Origin: Bacteroidota bacterium
Lineage (GTDB): Bacteria; Bacteroidota; Bacteroidia; NS11-12g; UBA955
Length of the DNA stretch: 37,378 nt
Direction of reading: 5' to 3'
Assembly (NCBI GenBank): GCA_030832905.1
Contig: JAURIG010000007.1
Coordinates: 1-37,378, forward strand
A program made the position numbers and the translations under genes. Shown here piece after piece: positions 26,567-36,683 of the stretch; the stretch's first letter is position 1; each line of letters begins with the position of its first letter. The notes under the pieces were generated by a model. The model worked only from the letters and a program-made list of their open reading frames with translations. It searched no databases and was not told the DNA's origin.

Positions 26567-26574
26567 CAAATATA
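26567..26574 (-). promoter_or_regulatory. -7 box of purB
   Basis: TATATTTG on the minus strand is a perfect TAnnTTTG match, with 5 nt between it and the ATG at 26561. This predicts a leaderless or near-leaderless transcript. No convincing -33 element is seen. Confidence 0.55.
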
Positions 26575-26707
26575 CAGCATCTGTTTTAAAAAGTCTTTGA
26601 AGCGTGTAGACATTGCTCATCCCTTTAATCAGATGTTTGTCGAAAAGCCTTGATGACGCCAATAACATGGGGTTATTTTGCAAGTTCAAAACAAAGCCAT
26701 TGCACAC

Positions 26708-28465
26708 ATGAAATCATTTTTGAAATATACTTTAGCCACCGTGTTTGGGGTGTTTATTGCCCTATTGATGTTGGGGGTCTTGTTGTTCTTTACTGTTTTA
26801 GGTTTGGTCAGTTCAAAGACCCATCAAACCGTTACGGTTAAAGACAATTCTGTTCTTGAACTCCACTTAGATTACACCATTACCGAGCGCAGTCAAGCTG
26901 ATTTTTTGAGTTTGTTCTCTCAAGATGGCGAATACCAATTTATGGGTTTAGACAAAATCCTTTTGGTTTTAGAGCAAGCTAAAAATGATCCGAACATCAA
27001 AGGCATACTCATGCACACCAATGTGACTGGTACAGGCTATGCTACCACCCAAGAATTGCGCAATGCTTTGTTGGATTTTAAATCAAAAGGGAAATTCATT
27101 TATACCAGCGCCCCGTATTACGACGAGAAAAGTTATTACTTAGCTTCTGTAGCAGATTCTATATTTATTGAGCCAAGTGGCAATATTCTGCTCAATGGTT
27201 TGTCTGCTAATATTATGTTTTACACTGGTGCACTCGAAAAATTGGGGGTAGAAGTACAATACGTAAAAGTGGGGGCATACAAAGGCGCCATTGAAGCCTT
27301 TACCCGCAAAGACTTAAGCCCAGAAAACAAATCGCAAATAGCAGCTTACTTGAATGATATTTACAGCCAATTCATTACTGATGTTGCTAAGAGCCGTCAC
27401 ATCGATACCGCCACTTTGAATAAAGCCATTTCGAATTTCGAGATCAAAACACCTAAACAAGCCATTGCCATGAAATTGCTCGATGGCATGTTGTATTCTG
27501 ATCAAATCATGAACCGCATCAAACGTCGATTGAGTTTGAAAAAAGAGGCTGAATTGCCAATGGTAAAAGCAGGTGTATACGCTCAAAACATTGATTCGCC
27601 AGAAGAAGAAACTGATAAAATTGCGGTAGTGTATGCCGTTGGTGAAATCGTTGATGGAGAAGGCAATCAAGACAATATCGGTTCTATAACCATGTCAAAA
27701 GCCATTGCCAAAGCCAGAGAAGATAAACACGTTAAAGCCATTGTTTTGAGGGTGAATTCACCTGGAGGAAGTTCTTTAGCCAGTGATGTGATTGCCAGAG
27801 AATTGGCCTTGTGTAAAGGCGTAAAGCCAGTTGTAGTATCAATGAATGACTACGCTGCAAGTGGGGGTTATTATATCAGTGCCTTAGCGGATAGCATTAT
27901 TGCTATGCCTGCCACCATTACAGGTTCAATAGGTGTGTTTGGTTTGTTCCCTAATATGCATGAGTTGTTGGTCAATAAAATGGGTTTGAGTTTTGAAACA
28001 GTTAAAACAGGCTTACACTCAGATTTTGGTCGTGTTGATCAAGCCTTAACTGAAACCGATAAAGCATATTTACAAGCCATGGTAAACCGTATCTACGATG
28101 ATTTTACCACTGTGGTAGAAAAGGGTAGAGCGCTTGATTCTACTTACGTGGAGTCTATTGCCCAAGGGCATGTTTGGACGGCTACACAGGCTGTTAAAAA
28201 TGGCTTGGTCGACAGTTATGGCGGCATACAAAAAGCCATTAATATTGCGGCTTATTTGAGCAAAACCAAAACCTATAGTTTAGTGGCCTACCCTAAGGTT
28301 GAAAATCCAATTGAGTTGTTGTTGAATCAAGGAACAGAAGTCTTAGCCGAGCAAAAACTCAAATCAGAATTGGGCGTATTCTATCAATATTACAAAGGTT
28401 TGCAAGAAGGCATTAAAGCTCAAGGCTTTCAAATGCGCATGCCATTCAATGTGTTGATTGATTAA
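26708..28465 (+). CDS. sppA: Signal peptide peptidase SppA, long form
   Basis: A 585-residue membrane-anchored serine peptidase that degrades cleaved signal peptides. One N-terminal membrane helix (VFGVFIALLMLGVLLFFTVLG). Two tandem S49 domains follow. The first holds the general-base Lys in VKVGAYKGAIEAFTRKDLSP. The second holds the nucleophilic Ser in DYAASGGYYISALAD, with VLRVNSPGGSSLASD before it. This is the two-domain 67-kDa type. I chose the ATG at 26708; the TTG at 26678 overlaps a -7-like TTATTTTG (26673-26680). The stop overlaps the convergent OmpA-family gene by 4 nt. Confidence 0.95.
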   Translation: MKSFLKYTLATVFGVFIALLMLGVLLFFTVLGLVSSKTHQTVTVKDNSVLELHLDYTITERSQADFLSLFSQDGEYQFMGLDKILLVLEQAKNDPNIKGILMHTNVTGTGYATTQELRNALLDFKSKGKFIYTSAPYYDEKSYYLASVADSIFIEPSGNILLNGLSANIMFYTGALEKLGVEVQYVKVGAYKGAIEAFTRKDLSPENKSQIAAYLNDIYSQFITDVAKSRHIDTATLNKAISNFEIKTPKQAIAMKLLDGMLYSDQIMNRIKRRLSLKKEAELPMVKAGVYAQNIDSPEEETDKIAVVYAVGEIVDGEGNQDNIGSITMSKAIAKAREDKHVKAIVLRVNSPGGSSLASDVIARELALCKGVKPVVVSMNDYAASGGYYISALADSIIAMPATITGSIGVFGLFPNMHELLVNKMGLSFETVKTGLHSDFGRVDQALTETDKAYLQAMVNRIYDDFTTVVEKGRALDSTYVESIAQGHVWTATQAVKNGLVDSYGGIQKAINIAAYLSKTKTYSLVAYPKVENPIELLLNQGTEVLAEQKLKSELGVFYQYYKGLQEGIKAQGFQMRMPFNVLID

Positions 28466-30411
28466 TTCACACTGGTCACTTTAAACACAGTTCGTCTGTT
28501 CTGGGCTCTGCCTTGTTCAGTCTTGTTGTCTGCAATGGGTTTAGCATCACCATAACCAATGGCCGATAATCTGCTCGCATCAACCCCTTTTGAAATCAAA
28601 TAATCTTTAACGGATTTGGCCCTGTTTTGAGACAAGGTTTTGTTTTTAATTTTGTCGCCAGTGTTGTCTGTATGACCTCCAATTTCAATTTTCATGAAAG
28701 GGAATTTTTTCATCAAGTAGACGAGTTTATCCAATTCAGCCAATGAGTTCTGTTGCAGTTCGAATTTGTCAACTTCAAAAAACACATTGTTCAATACCAC
28801 TTCAATGTCAGTAGCAGGTTTGGTTAAAGGCACATCCAATTGAAAAGGTTCTAATTTGCTGTGTGTTTTCAGTGAGAAGTTAGCAGAATAAAACAAATAA
28901 TTGGTTTTGTCTATGGTTAACATATAGTCTTTGTTTGAAGGCAATACGATAAAGAAATTACCGCTGCCTTTTTGACTTTTGGTGCTCATGATGATTTTGC
29001 CTGTGCTCAGGTCTGTGAGTTCGATATCGGCTTCTATTTTCTCTTTGGTTTGGGCATCGTATACTACGCCATTCACAAAGCTAACTGGGTTTGGTTTTAA
29101 AGCAGCAGGCAGTTCGAATTTGTAGATGTCAAGCCCACCAAAACCACCTGGTCTTTCTGAACTTAAATACCCGAATTCACCCAGTCTATCAACGATGAAT
29201 CCCAATTCGTCTTTTTCTGAATTGATAGGGTAGCCAATATTGCTGCAGGCGTCGAATTTGCCCTCTGCATTTTTCTTAGCCATAAAAATATCAATACCAC
29301 CAACCCCCGGTTGTCCATCGCTGCTGAAGTACAAGGTTTGATTGTCATAATGAATAAACGGCGATTGTTCTTCTCCTGGCGTATTGATTTTTGGGCCTAG
29401 GTTCACTGGTAATTGAAAGTGCCCATCTTTAAAGGTAGACATCCAAATATCAGCACCGCCATAGCCACCTGGTCTGTCGCTGGCAAAATAGAGGGTCATG
29501 CCATCAGGGCTAATAGATGGTTGAGCGTCCCAACTGCTGGCATTGATTGGTGCCCCCACGTTAATGGGCTTAGTCCATTGGCCATTATAATAGCCTGATA
29601 AATAAATATCAAAACCACCCATACCAATTGGTAAGCCGCGTTCATCAACTCTGTCTTTAGCAGAAAAGAAAATGTTTTTGCCATCAGCTGTTATTGAAAT
29701 GGTGCCTTCATTGGCGTTGGTATTGACGGGTTCTGGCAATCTTACCGCTGGGCTGTAGAGGCTGTCATTCACTTCTGATCGGTAAAAGTCTTCAAAATGA
29801 CTGCCGTTAGAGCGGGTCATCATGCGGGTAAAATAAAAGTATTTGCCGTCGAGGGTTAAGCCTGGCCAGTATTCGCCATTGGCCGTGTTTACATTGGGTC
29901 CTAAGTTGATTGGGTTAAAGGGGACAGGGTTGGCGTATAGAGCTTTTAATAAGTCCAAATTGGCCAATATTTTTTTAGCTTCTTCCTCGTAGCGCACACT
30001 GCGTCTGATTTTGGCATTGAGGTAGGTGTTCAATGAAGTGCGGGCATCGTCAAATTGCATCAACATGCGTTGGCAACGACCGATTGAAAAATAAATACTG
30101 AGGTTTTCAGGGTCGAGTTCTAAGGCCTTGTTCAATGAAAACAATGCATTGTTAAAGTCTTTGATGTCGTATTCAATTTGACCTTTGTATTCCCAGAGTT
30201 TAGCGTAAGTGCTGTCTTTCTTAATACCTTTTTTACAAATATCAAGTGCTTTATAAGCAGAGCCCCCTGGCTTCATCAGCTCCAAATAGGCTTCTTCGGC
30301 ATATTTGTCAACTGGGTTGTCTTTATCTGATTGTCTGTTTTGTGCCTGACAGCTGCTAATAATGAAAAGGCTTAGCAAGCATAGCAAAAAGGGTTTTAAT
30401 GGTTTGATCAT
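28462..30411 (-). CDS. PorE-like lipoprotein: TPR, PD40 propeller, CRD and OmpA domains
   Basis: A 649-residue lipoprotein (signal ending IISSC, Cys21). TPR repeats occupy about residues 40-125 (ALFSLNKALELDPENLSIYF). A PD40/WD40-like propeller spans about 170-410, with repeated SPDG, LYFASDRPGGYGG and LYFSSDGQPGVGG motifs. A carboxypeptidase-regulatory-like domain covers about 425-505 (VNGVVYDAQTKEKIEADIEL). The OmpA-type peptidoglycan-binding domain holds GGHTDNTGD and LSQNRAKSVKDYL. This order is that of PorE, which anchors the T9SS to peptidoglycan. Bacteroidota carry several paralogues, so identity with PorE itself is probable rather than proven. Confidence 0.85.
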   Translation of the reverse strand: MIKPLKPFLLCLLSLFIISSCQAQNRQSDKDNPVDKYAEEAYLELMKPGGSAYKALDICKKGIKKDSTYAKLWEYKGQIEYDIKDFNNALFSLNKALELDPENLSIYFSIGRCQRMLMQFDDARTSLNTYLNAKIRRSVRYEEEAKKILANLDLLKALYANPVPFNPINLGPNVNTANGEYWPGLTLDGKYFYFTRMMTRSNGSHFEDFYRSEVNDSLYSPAVRLPEPVNTNANEGTISITADGKNIFFSAKDRVDERGLPIGMGGFDIYLSGYYNGQWTKPINVGAPINASSWDAQPSISPDGMTLYFASDRPGGYGGADIWMSTFKDGHFQLPVNLGPKINTPGEEQSPFIHYDNQTLYFSSDGQPGVGGIDIFMAKKNAEGKFDACSNIGYPINSEKDELGFIVDRLGEFGYLSSERPGGFGGLDIYKFELPAALKPNPVSFVNGVVYDAQTKEKIEADIELTDLSTGKIIMSTKSQKGSGNFFIVLPSNKDYMLTIDKTNYLFYSANFSLKTHSKLEPFQLDVPLTKPATDIEVVLNNVFFEVDKFELQQNSLAELDKLVYLMKKFPFMKIEIGGHTDNTGDKIKNKTLSQNRAKSVKDYLISKGVDASRLSAIGYGDAKPIADNKTEQGRAQNRRTVFKVTSVN

Positions 30412-30443
30412 GTACTGAGGTATAAACGATTTATATTGTTAAC

Positions 30444-30953
30444 TTATTGTAGGGCGCTTCTTTTGCCGAGTTCTATCACTGCCATATTGTGAATCTGCCC
30501 ATTTGATATTTCAAATTGTATCATGGTGCGCATGTGGTGGAAGCCGTGTCTGCCTGCGGCGCCAGGATTGATAAAAAGGATATTGAGTTCTGGGTCTTTC
30601 ATGACCCTTAGTATGTGGCTGTGGCCACTAATAAATACTTTAGCAGTGCTTGATTTGATTAAGGTTTTTACCCCGGGTTTGTAATGGCCAGGGTAGCCGC
30701 CAATATGATGCATTAAAACAGAAAGGCCTTCGCAATCAAACACATTGCTTAGAGGAAATTGTTGTCGGATACTTTGGCCATCAATGTTGCCATAAACTCC
30801 TCTTATGGGTTTGTTTAAAGCCTCAATGCTGTTGACCAAATCCATGTTGCCCCAATCGCCTGCATGCCATACCTCATCGGCTGTTTTGACATGCTTTAAA
30901 ATAGAGTCCTCGTTGCAACCGTGGGTATCACTCAGCAATAAAATCTTTTTCAC
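30444..30953 (-). CDS. YfcE/MJ0936-type metallophosphoesterase
   Basis: A 169-residue calcineurin-like phosphodiesterase. The metal-binding motifs are all present: DTHG near the N-terminus, HAGDWG at about residue 31, YGNID (GNxD) at about 56, and FISGHSHI near 110, with NPGAAG after it. Enzymes of this group hydrolyse phosphodiesters in vitro; the natural substrate is unclear. The start codon is GTG, since MKKILLLSDTHG must begin there. A -7-like box lies 6 nt upstream. It is divergent from the rhomboid gene. Confidence 0.9.
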   Translation of the reverse strand: MKKILLLSDTHGCNEDSILKHVKTADEVWHAGDWGNMDLVNSIEALNKPIRGVYGNIDGQSIRQQFPLSNVFDCEGLSVLMHHIGGYPGHYKPGVKTLIKSSTAKVFISGHSHILRVMKDPELNILFINPGAAGRHGFHHMRTMIQFEISNGQIHNMAVIELGKRSALQ

Positions 30954-30959
30954 TTATGG

Positions 30960-30967
30960 CAAAATAA
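30960..30967 (-). promoter_or_regulatory. Candidate -7 box of the phosphoesterase gene
   Basis: TTATTTTG on the minus strand has one mismatch to TAnnTTTG and ends 6 nt before the GTG start. Confidence 0.35.
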
Positions 30968-30994
30968 TTCTTTCTTTGCCAAATAAAAAAATAA

Positions 30995-31615
30995 ATGAGT
31001 TTTATTCTATTGGGACTTACCGTTCTGTTGTCAATTATGGCATTCAATCAACCAGTATTGTTTGAAAAGGCTTTGTTTAGACCTTATGCCATTAAACATC
31101 AACAGCAATATTGGCGTTGGATTTCTGGCGGTTTTATTCATGCTGATTATGGCCACTTAATCGTCAATATGTTGTCGTTTTATTTTTTTGCAGAATGGGT
31201 GCAAATGTTCTACGATAATTTACTGCCCTTGCCTGCTGGAGTTTTGTTCGTCGCTTTTTATGTTTTGGCGATACTCATGAGCAGTATGTTTGATTATTAC
31301 CGCTATCAAAACACCTACACATACTCTGCTTTAGGCGCATCAGGTGCGGTAGCTGCGGTGATCTTTTCGTTTATATTATTTCAGCCTTTTCAATCGATTT
31401 ACTTGTATTATGTGATCAAAATTCCGGCTTGGTTGTTTGGTGTTTTGTATTTGTTTTACGAGTATAAGATGGCTCAAAAGGGCCGCGATAACATAGGCCA
31501 TAACGCTCACTTTTTTGGGGCGCTGTTTGGTTTTTTCTTCCCCATTGTCCTAAAACCTCAATTGGCCATTCAATTTATACTGACATTTAAAGAAATGATA
31601 TTGTCTTTCTTTTAA
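30995..31615 (+). CDS. Rhomboid-family intramembrane serine protease
   Basis: A 206-residue protein with about six membrane segments. The rhomboid features are ISGGFIHADYGHLIVNM (the oxyanion-side His and Asn), the catalytic Ser in the GxSG motif GASGAVAAV (about residues 108-116), and the catalytic His in NIGHNAHFFGALFGF near residue 168. It should cleave membrane-embedded substrates in the inner membrane; its substrates are unknown. It is a minimal six-helix form without extra domains. It is divergent from the phosphoesterase gene across 41 nt. Confidence 0.88.
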   Translation: MSFILLGLTVLLSIMAFNQPVLFEKALFRPYAIKHQQQYWRWISGGFIHADYGHLIVNMLSFYFFAEWVQMFYDNLLPLPAGVLFVAFYVLAILMSSMFDYYRYQNTYTYSALGASGAVAAVIFSFILFQPFQSIYLYYVIKIPAWLFGVLYLFYEYKMAQKGRDNIGHNAHFFGALFGFFFPIVLKPQLAIQFILTFKEMILSFF

Positions 31616-31621
31616 ATGTCT

Positions 31622-31629
31622 TATTTTTG
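31622..31629 (+). promoter_or_regulatory. -7 box for the 31651 gene
   Basis: TATTTTTG is a perfect TAnnTTTG match, 21 nt before the ATG at 31651. A TTG at 31601-31603 lies 18 nt upstream as a possible -33 element. Confidence 0.5.
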
Positions 31630-31650
31630 ATTTTTCGTATACATCTCCGC

Positions 31651-32103
31651 ATGAATAAAATACTTTTAAGCCAAATTGGTCAAGATCTTCAAGCTGCTTT
31701 GTCGCAGCAATTCAATTTAGAAGCAGATCGTGTTCAAGCAATGGTTACTGAACTAAAAGGGGCACTTCAAGATGGCCTCAAGCAGTTTGTAATCAAAAGT
31801 GGGAGTAAAGAGTTAGAAGATCTGGTTATTAACACCAAGCCCTTTCAAGGCTCAGGTTTTCAAGCCTACATGAATGCTTTGTTGGTGAAAATCTTAATTG
31901 AAAAATCCAAAATAGACGCTGGCATTGCGCCAGAACTTGCCGATTATTCTTCTCGATTTTTAGTTGATGCAATACAAAAAGCCTTTGTTAATTCAGGTGA
32001 AAGTCCAGATTTTGATGGGGTTTGCAATTTCTTGCAAGTAGACAAGAATCTTTTAAAAATGATCAATTCCCCAATGGGGAAGATGTTTGGCAAGTTGTTT
32101 TAG
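31651..32103 (+). CDS. Unknown small helical protein
   Basis: A 150-residue protein, soluble and predicted mostly helical, with no signal peptide or membrane helix. I recognise no family. It starts [20 protein letters not shown] and ends in a Gly/Met-rich [12 protein letters not shown] chose the ATG at 31651; the TTG at 31627 lies inside the -7 box. It has its own promoter, and its TAG overlaps the stop of convergent pyrH by 4 nt. Confidence 0.7.
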   Translation: MNKILLSQIGQDLQAALSQQFNLEADRVQAMVTELKGALQDGLKQFVIKSGSKELEDLVINTKPFQGSGFQAYMNALLVKILIEKSKIDAGIAPELADYSSRFLVDAIQKAFVNSGESPDFDGVCNFLQVDKNLLKMINSPMGKMFGKLF

Positions 32104-32807
32104 CTGACTAAAGTCCCTACTTTTTCGCCTTTCATTAAGCGTTGTAGGTTGCCATGTTTATTCATGTCAAATACCAAGATAGGCAATTTGTTTTCTTGAC
32201 ATAAAGTAATGGCAGTCAAGTCCATAATACTGAGGCCTCTTTCATATACCTCAGCAAAAGTGATGGTATCAAATTTAGTGGCATCACTGTGTTTTTCAGG
32301 GTCAGCTGTGTAAACACCATCAACACGGGTGCCTTTTAAGATTAAGTCTGCTTCTATTTCAACCGCTCTTAATGAAGCCGCTGTGTCAGTTGTAAAGTAT
32401 GGATTGCCAGTGCCAGCGCCAAATATCACTACACGACCTTTTTCTAAGTGTCTTACTGCTCTTCTGCGAATGAAAGGTTCGCAAATTTGTTCCATTTTAA
32501 TGGCAGATAAGAGTCTGGTTTTAACATTGACTTTTTCAAGTGCACCTTGAAGCGCCATGGCGTTAATCACAGTGGCTAACATGCCCATGTAATCACCTTG
32601 AGCTCTGTCAACTAAACCGCCTTGTACACCTTGCACCCCTCTGAAGATGTTGCCGCCGCCAATCACAACAGCTACTTCAACGCCTAGGGCAACGGTTTCT
32701 TTGATTTCAGTTGCATATTGTTCAAGGATCTTAGGATCAATACCGTATTGTTGATCTCCCATTAAAGATTCTCCACTAAGTTTGAGCAGTATGCGTTTGT
32801 ATTTCAT
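32100..32807 (-). CDS. pyrH: UMP kinase
   Basis: A 235-residue amino-acid-kinase-fold enzyme that phosphorylates UMP to UDP. The N-terminal [20 protein letters not shown], the Gly-rich [11 protein letters not shown] and the [20 protein letters not shown] segment are diagnostic of bacterial Pyr[15 protein letters not shown] follows. The length is typical. frr and tsf, frequent pyrH neighbours, are not adjacent here. A perfect -7 box lies 26 nt upstream, back to back with the mtgA promoter. Confidence 0.97.
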   Translation of the reverse strand: MKYKRILLKLSGESLMGDQQYGIDPKILEQYATEIKETVALGVEVAVVIGGGNIFRGVQGVQGGLVDRAQGDYMGMLATVINAMALQGALEKVNVKTRLLSAIKMEQICEPFIRRRAVRHLEKGRVVIFGAGTGNPYFTTDTAASLRAVEIEADLILKGTRVDGVYTADPEKHSDATKFDTITFAEVYERGLSIMDLTAITLCQENKLPILVFDMNKHGNLQRLMKGEKVGTLVS

Positions 32808-32833
32808 GATGTTTGAGACGGATTTAGACGCAG

Positions 32834-32841
32834 CAAATTTA
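32834..32841 (-). promoter_or_regulatory. -7 box of pyrH
   Basis: TAAATTTG on the minus strand is a perfect TAnnTTTG match, 26 nt before the ATG at 32807. The expected -33 region (about 32860-32864) overlaps the divergent mtgA promoter. Confidence 0.55.
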
Positions 32842-32870
32842 ATATATTTTTTCGATACTTCTTGTGTGCT

Positions 32871-32878
32871 TATCTTTG
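32871..32878 (+). promoter_or_regulatory. -7 box of mtgA
   Basis: TATCTTTG is a perfect TAnnTTTG match with only 4 nt (CTCT) before the ATG at 32883. It also argues against the upstream GTG at 32862 as a start, since that codon would precede the promoter box. Confidence 0.6.
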
Positions 32879-32882
32879 CTCT

Positions 32883-33638
32883 ATGCCTTTAGCACCTTTT
32901 TTGGCCAAATGGTTAGTGTGGGCCGTCATTTGGAAATGGATCAAACGCATTGTTTTAGGATTTTTTATCTTAAGCATTGGATTGGTCTTATTGTATAAGT
33001 GGGTGCCCGTACCTGTTACGTATTTTATGGTGTCTCGCTGTGTTGAGCAAGCCATAGATGGCGAGCCTGTTCAGTTAAAAAAAGACTGGGTTTCATTAGA
33101 CGAAATATCGCCTTACATCCAGTTGGCAGTAGTCTGTGCTGAAGATCAAAATTATTTAAAACACAACGGCTTTGATTATGGGGCCATCAGAAAAGCTCTC
33201 AAATTCAATGAGGCTATGGAAAAGAAAGGTAAATCTAAGCGAAGAGGTGCTAGTACGATCAGTCAACAGACCGCTAAGAATGTGTTTTTGTGGCATGGTA
33301 GAAGTTGGATTCGCAAAGGCTTTGAAGTCTATTTTACCTTTTTAATAGAATTGTTTTGGAGCAAAGAGCGCATCATGGAAGTGTACCTCAATGTGGTTGA
33401 ATTTGGCAATGGGGTATATGGTGTAGAAGCTGCGGCTCAAAATTATTTGCATTGTTCTGCGGCAGAATTGAGCCCGAAGCAAGCTGCATTAATGGCGGTT
33501 GTTTTACCAAATCCGCGCAAGTTTTCTATAGCGCATCCAAGTCCCTATGTGTTAAAACGCAGAGCATGGTGTTTCAAACAAATGCGTTTTTGGGGCTTGC
33601 ATTTGGAATACGATCGAAGTGTAGAAGAACAGGATTGA
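32883..33638 (+). CDS. mtgA: Monofunctional peptidoglycan glycosyltransferase MtgA
   Basis: A 251-residue GT51 enzyme that polymerises lipid II into glycan strands. One N-terminal membrane helix (about residues 20-40, [19 protein letters not shown]). GT51 motifs occur in order: [16 protein letters not shown] with the first catalytic Glu, [53 protein letters not shown] with the second Glu, and [15 protein letters not shown]. No transpeptidase domain. The start at 32883 is favoured by the -7 box at 32871. It lies 120 nt before groES. Confidence 0.95.
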   Translation: MPLAPFLAKWLVWAVIWKWIKRIVLGFFILSIGLVLLYKWVPVPVTYFMVSRCVEQAIDGEPVQLKKDWVSLDEISPYIQLAVVCAEDQNYLKHNGFDYGAIRKALKFNEAMEKKGKSKRRGASTISQQTAKNVFLWHGRSWIRKGFEVYFTFLIELFWSKERIMEVYLNVVEFGNGVYGVEAAAQNYLHCSAAELSPKQAALMAVVLPNPRKFSIAHPSPYVLKRRAWCFKQMRFWGLHLEYDRSVEEQD

Positions 33639-33722
33639 TGTCATAAAATCTGACAAGCTGTCTTTTGATTTTGGCCTCGCGACAGGACTTTGTCATAATT
33701 TGCCGAATGGCACAATAACTGA
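33639..33722 (+). promoter_or_regulatory. Repeated inverted repeats upstream of groES (candidate heat-shock control region)
   Basis: TGTCA-N7-TGACA (33639-33655) overlaps GACA-AGC-TGTC (33652-33662), and GACA-N6-TGTC lies at 33681-33694. TGTCATAA occurs twice, 52 nt apart (33639, 33691). A TGGCAC at 33708-33713 followed by CTGA five bases later partly resembles a sigma-54 -24/-12 element but lacks the -12 GC. No CIRCE element (TTAGCACTC/GAGTGCTAA) is present. The region lies 36-120 nt before the groES start. Confidence 0.45.
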
Positions 33723-33758
33723 TGATGCAGCATCGAACATTTAAATTAATTACAACAT

Positions 33759-34028
33759 ATGAATATTAAACCATTAGCAGATCGAGTTTTAGTTGAGCCT
33801 GCTGTAGCAGAGCAAAAAACAGCAGCTGGTATCATTATCCCAGACACCGCTAAAGAAAAGCCTCAAAGAGGAACAGTGGTAGCAGTAGGTACTGGAAAAA
33901 AAGACGAACCAATGACTTGCAAGCCTGGCGACACCGTGTTGTATGGCAAATATGCAGGAACAGAGATTCAAGTAGAAGGTAAAGATTACTTAATCATGCG
34001 CGAAGCAGACATTTTCGCAATTCTTTAA
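33759..34028 (+). CDS. groES: Co-chaperonin GroES
   Basis: An 89-residue GroES (Cpn10), the heptameric lid of the GroEL chamber. The N-terminal [20 protein letters not shown] and the mobile loop around [17 protein letters not shown] are diagnostic. The C-terminal [19 protein letters not shown] completes the fold. The length is slightly below E. coli (97), as is common in Bacteroidota. It is 40 nt upstream of groEL and shares its operon. The repeat-rich region upstream probably carries its stress control. Confidence 0.97.
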   Translation: MNIKPLADRVLVEPAVAEQKTAAGIIIPDTAKEKPQRGTVVAVGTGKKDEPMTCKPGDTVLYGKYAGTEIQVEGKDYLIMREADIFAIL

Positions 34029-34053
34029 TTGAGGTATTCATTTAATTATTTAA

Positions 34054-35700
<1,647 letters not shown>

Positions 35701-35728
35701 GCCCACTTATCAAAAACAACAATTATTT

Positions 35729-35760
35729 AAAGAGAGCAGCTTGGTCTGCTCTCTTTTTTT
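35729..35760 (+). terminator. Intrinsic terminator of groESL
   Basis: A perfect 9-bp stem (AGAGAGCAG 35731-35739 with CTGCTCTCT 35746-35754), extendable by A:T pairs, a 6-nt loop and a T7 tract. Its loop contains TTGG, which serves as the candidate -33 element of the next gene. Confidence 0.92.
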
Positions 35761-35771
35761 GTTTAATTTTG
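35741..35771 (+). promoter_or_regulatory. Promoter of the 35791 gene, overlapping the groEL terminator
   Basis: TTGG (35741-35744), a 19-nt spacer and a perfect -7 box TAATTTTG (35764-35771), followed 19 nt later by the ATG at 35791. The -33 element lies in the loop of the terminator hairpin. Confidence 0.6.
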
Positions 35772-35790
35772 ATTCAAATAAGAAACGCTT

Positions 35791-36681
35791 ATGAAACAAA
35801 TTTTCACTTTATTGACCTGCTTGTTATTTAGCAGTTTAATGGCTCAAACTCCTTCTGACACCATTTACAAAAAGAACAAAGAAGTAGTGCTAGCTAAGAT
35901 TGTCGAAATTGGAATTGATGAAGTCAAATACTCGCCTCAATTTAATCCTAATAACTTAGTATTGGTCATTGATAAAACAGAAATAGAGCGCATAGTGTTT
36001 GCCAATGGTATGGTGCAAACTTTTGCAGATCCAATGAAAGATAAAATAGTTTATGCAGATAATAGAACCCAAAATTTAAAGTTCAATTATTTATCGCCAA
36101 CGGGTGATCGCATTCAATTGAATTATGAAAAATCAATTGCTCCAGGCATGAGTTATGAGGTTGGTTTAAATGCCATTGGTGTAGGCAAACGTTTTGGCAA
36201 ATACACACCTGTTGGTGCCCTTGTTAATGCAGGTATTAGATTTTACCGCATGCCAGAAATGAAAAGCCGTTCTGATCGCTATTCGCATTTGTTGAATGGG
36301 TCTTTTTTTCAACCAACCATAGCTTTTGGTACAACCTTTTACCAACACGATGTTTTACAATATGATTACAACACTTATCAATCAACAGTTGTAGATGTTA
36401 AATCCAAACAACAAAATTTTCTAACCGTTATGATGCAGTTCGGAAAGCAGTTTGTTTTCGCTAATAGATTTAGTTTTGAAACGTCCGCAGGCGTTGGTTA
36501 TGGCACTTATACTGGTCAAATTACCGATCGTTATAATTATCTATACAATTCTTTTTACAACGATTACCGAGCTGATGCCTATGGCTATTATCCAAACAAT
36601 CGCTATGGTTTTGCTATTTTATCGAGAGAAGTACCGCTGTGTTTTAATTTGCAATTGAAGCTTGGTTATTTGATCAAATAA
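35791..36681 (+). CDS. Unknown exported protein, possibly outer-membrane beta-barrel
   Basis: A 296-residue protein with a signal peptide (MKQIFTLLTCLLFSSLMAQ). The N-terminal domain (DTIYKKNKEVVLAKIVEIG, then IERIVFANGMVQTF) matches a small beta-domain that recurs in exported Bacteroidota proteins. The C-terminal two thirds are rich in alternating aromatic and small residues (for example FSFETSAGVGYGTYTG) and end in LCFNLQLKLGYLIK, suggesting beta strands of an outer-membrane barrel. The family is not named with confidence and the function is unknown. It ends 2 nt before the GNAT gene. Confidence 0.72.
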   Translation: MKQIFTLLTCLLFSSLMAQTPSDTIYKKNKEVVLAKIVEIGIDEVKYSPQFNPNNLVLVIDKTEIERIVFANGMVQTFADPMKDKIVYADNRTQNLKFNYLSPTGDRIQLNYEKSIAPGMSYEVGLNAIGVGKRFGKYTPVGALVNAGIRFYRMPEMKSRSDRYSHLLNGSFFQPTIAFGTTFYQHDVLQYDYNTYQSTVVDVKSKQQNFLTVMMQFGKQFVFANRFSFETSAGVGYGTYTGQITDRYNYLYNSFYNDYRADAYGYYPNNRYGFAILSREVPLCFNLQLKLGYLIK

Positions 36682-36683
36682 AC

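Noticed and set aside
31627-31650. TTG start for the 31651 gene
   Set aside because: The TTG lies inside a perfect -7 box; the ATG at 31651 is preferred.
32862-32882. GTG upstream start for mtgA
   Set aside because: The added residues would be encoded by the -7 box region, and the ATG at 32883 fits the promoter and the membrane helix position.
33639-33758. CIRCE/HrcA operator for groESL
   Set aside because: No TTAGCACTC-N9-GAGTGCTAA or close variant is present; only GACA/TGTC repeats are.
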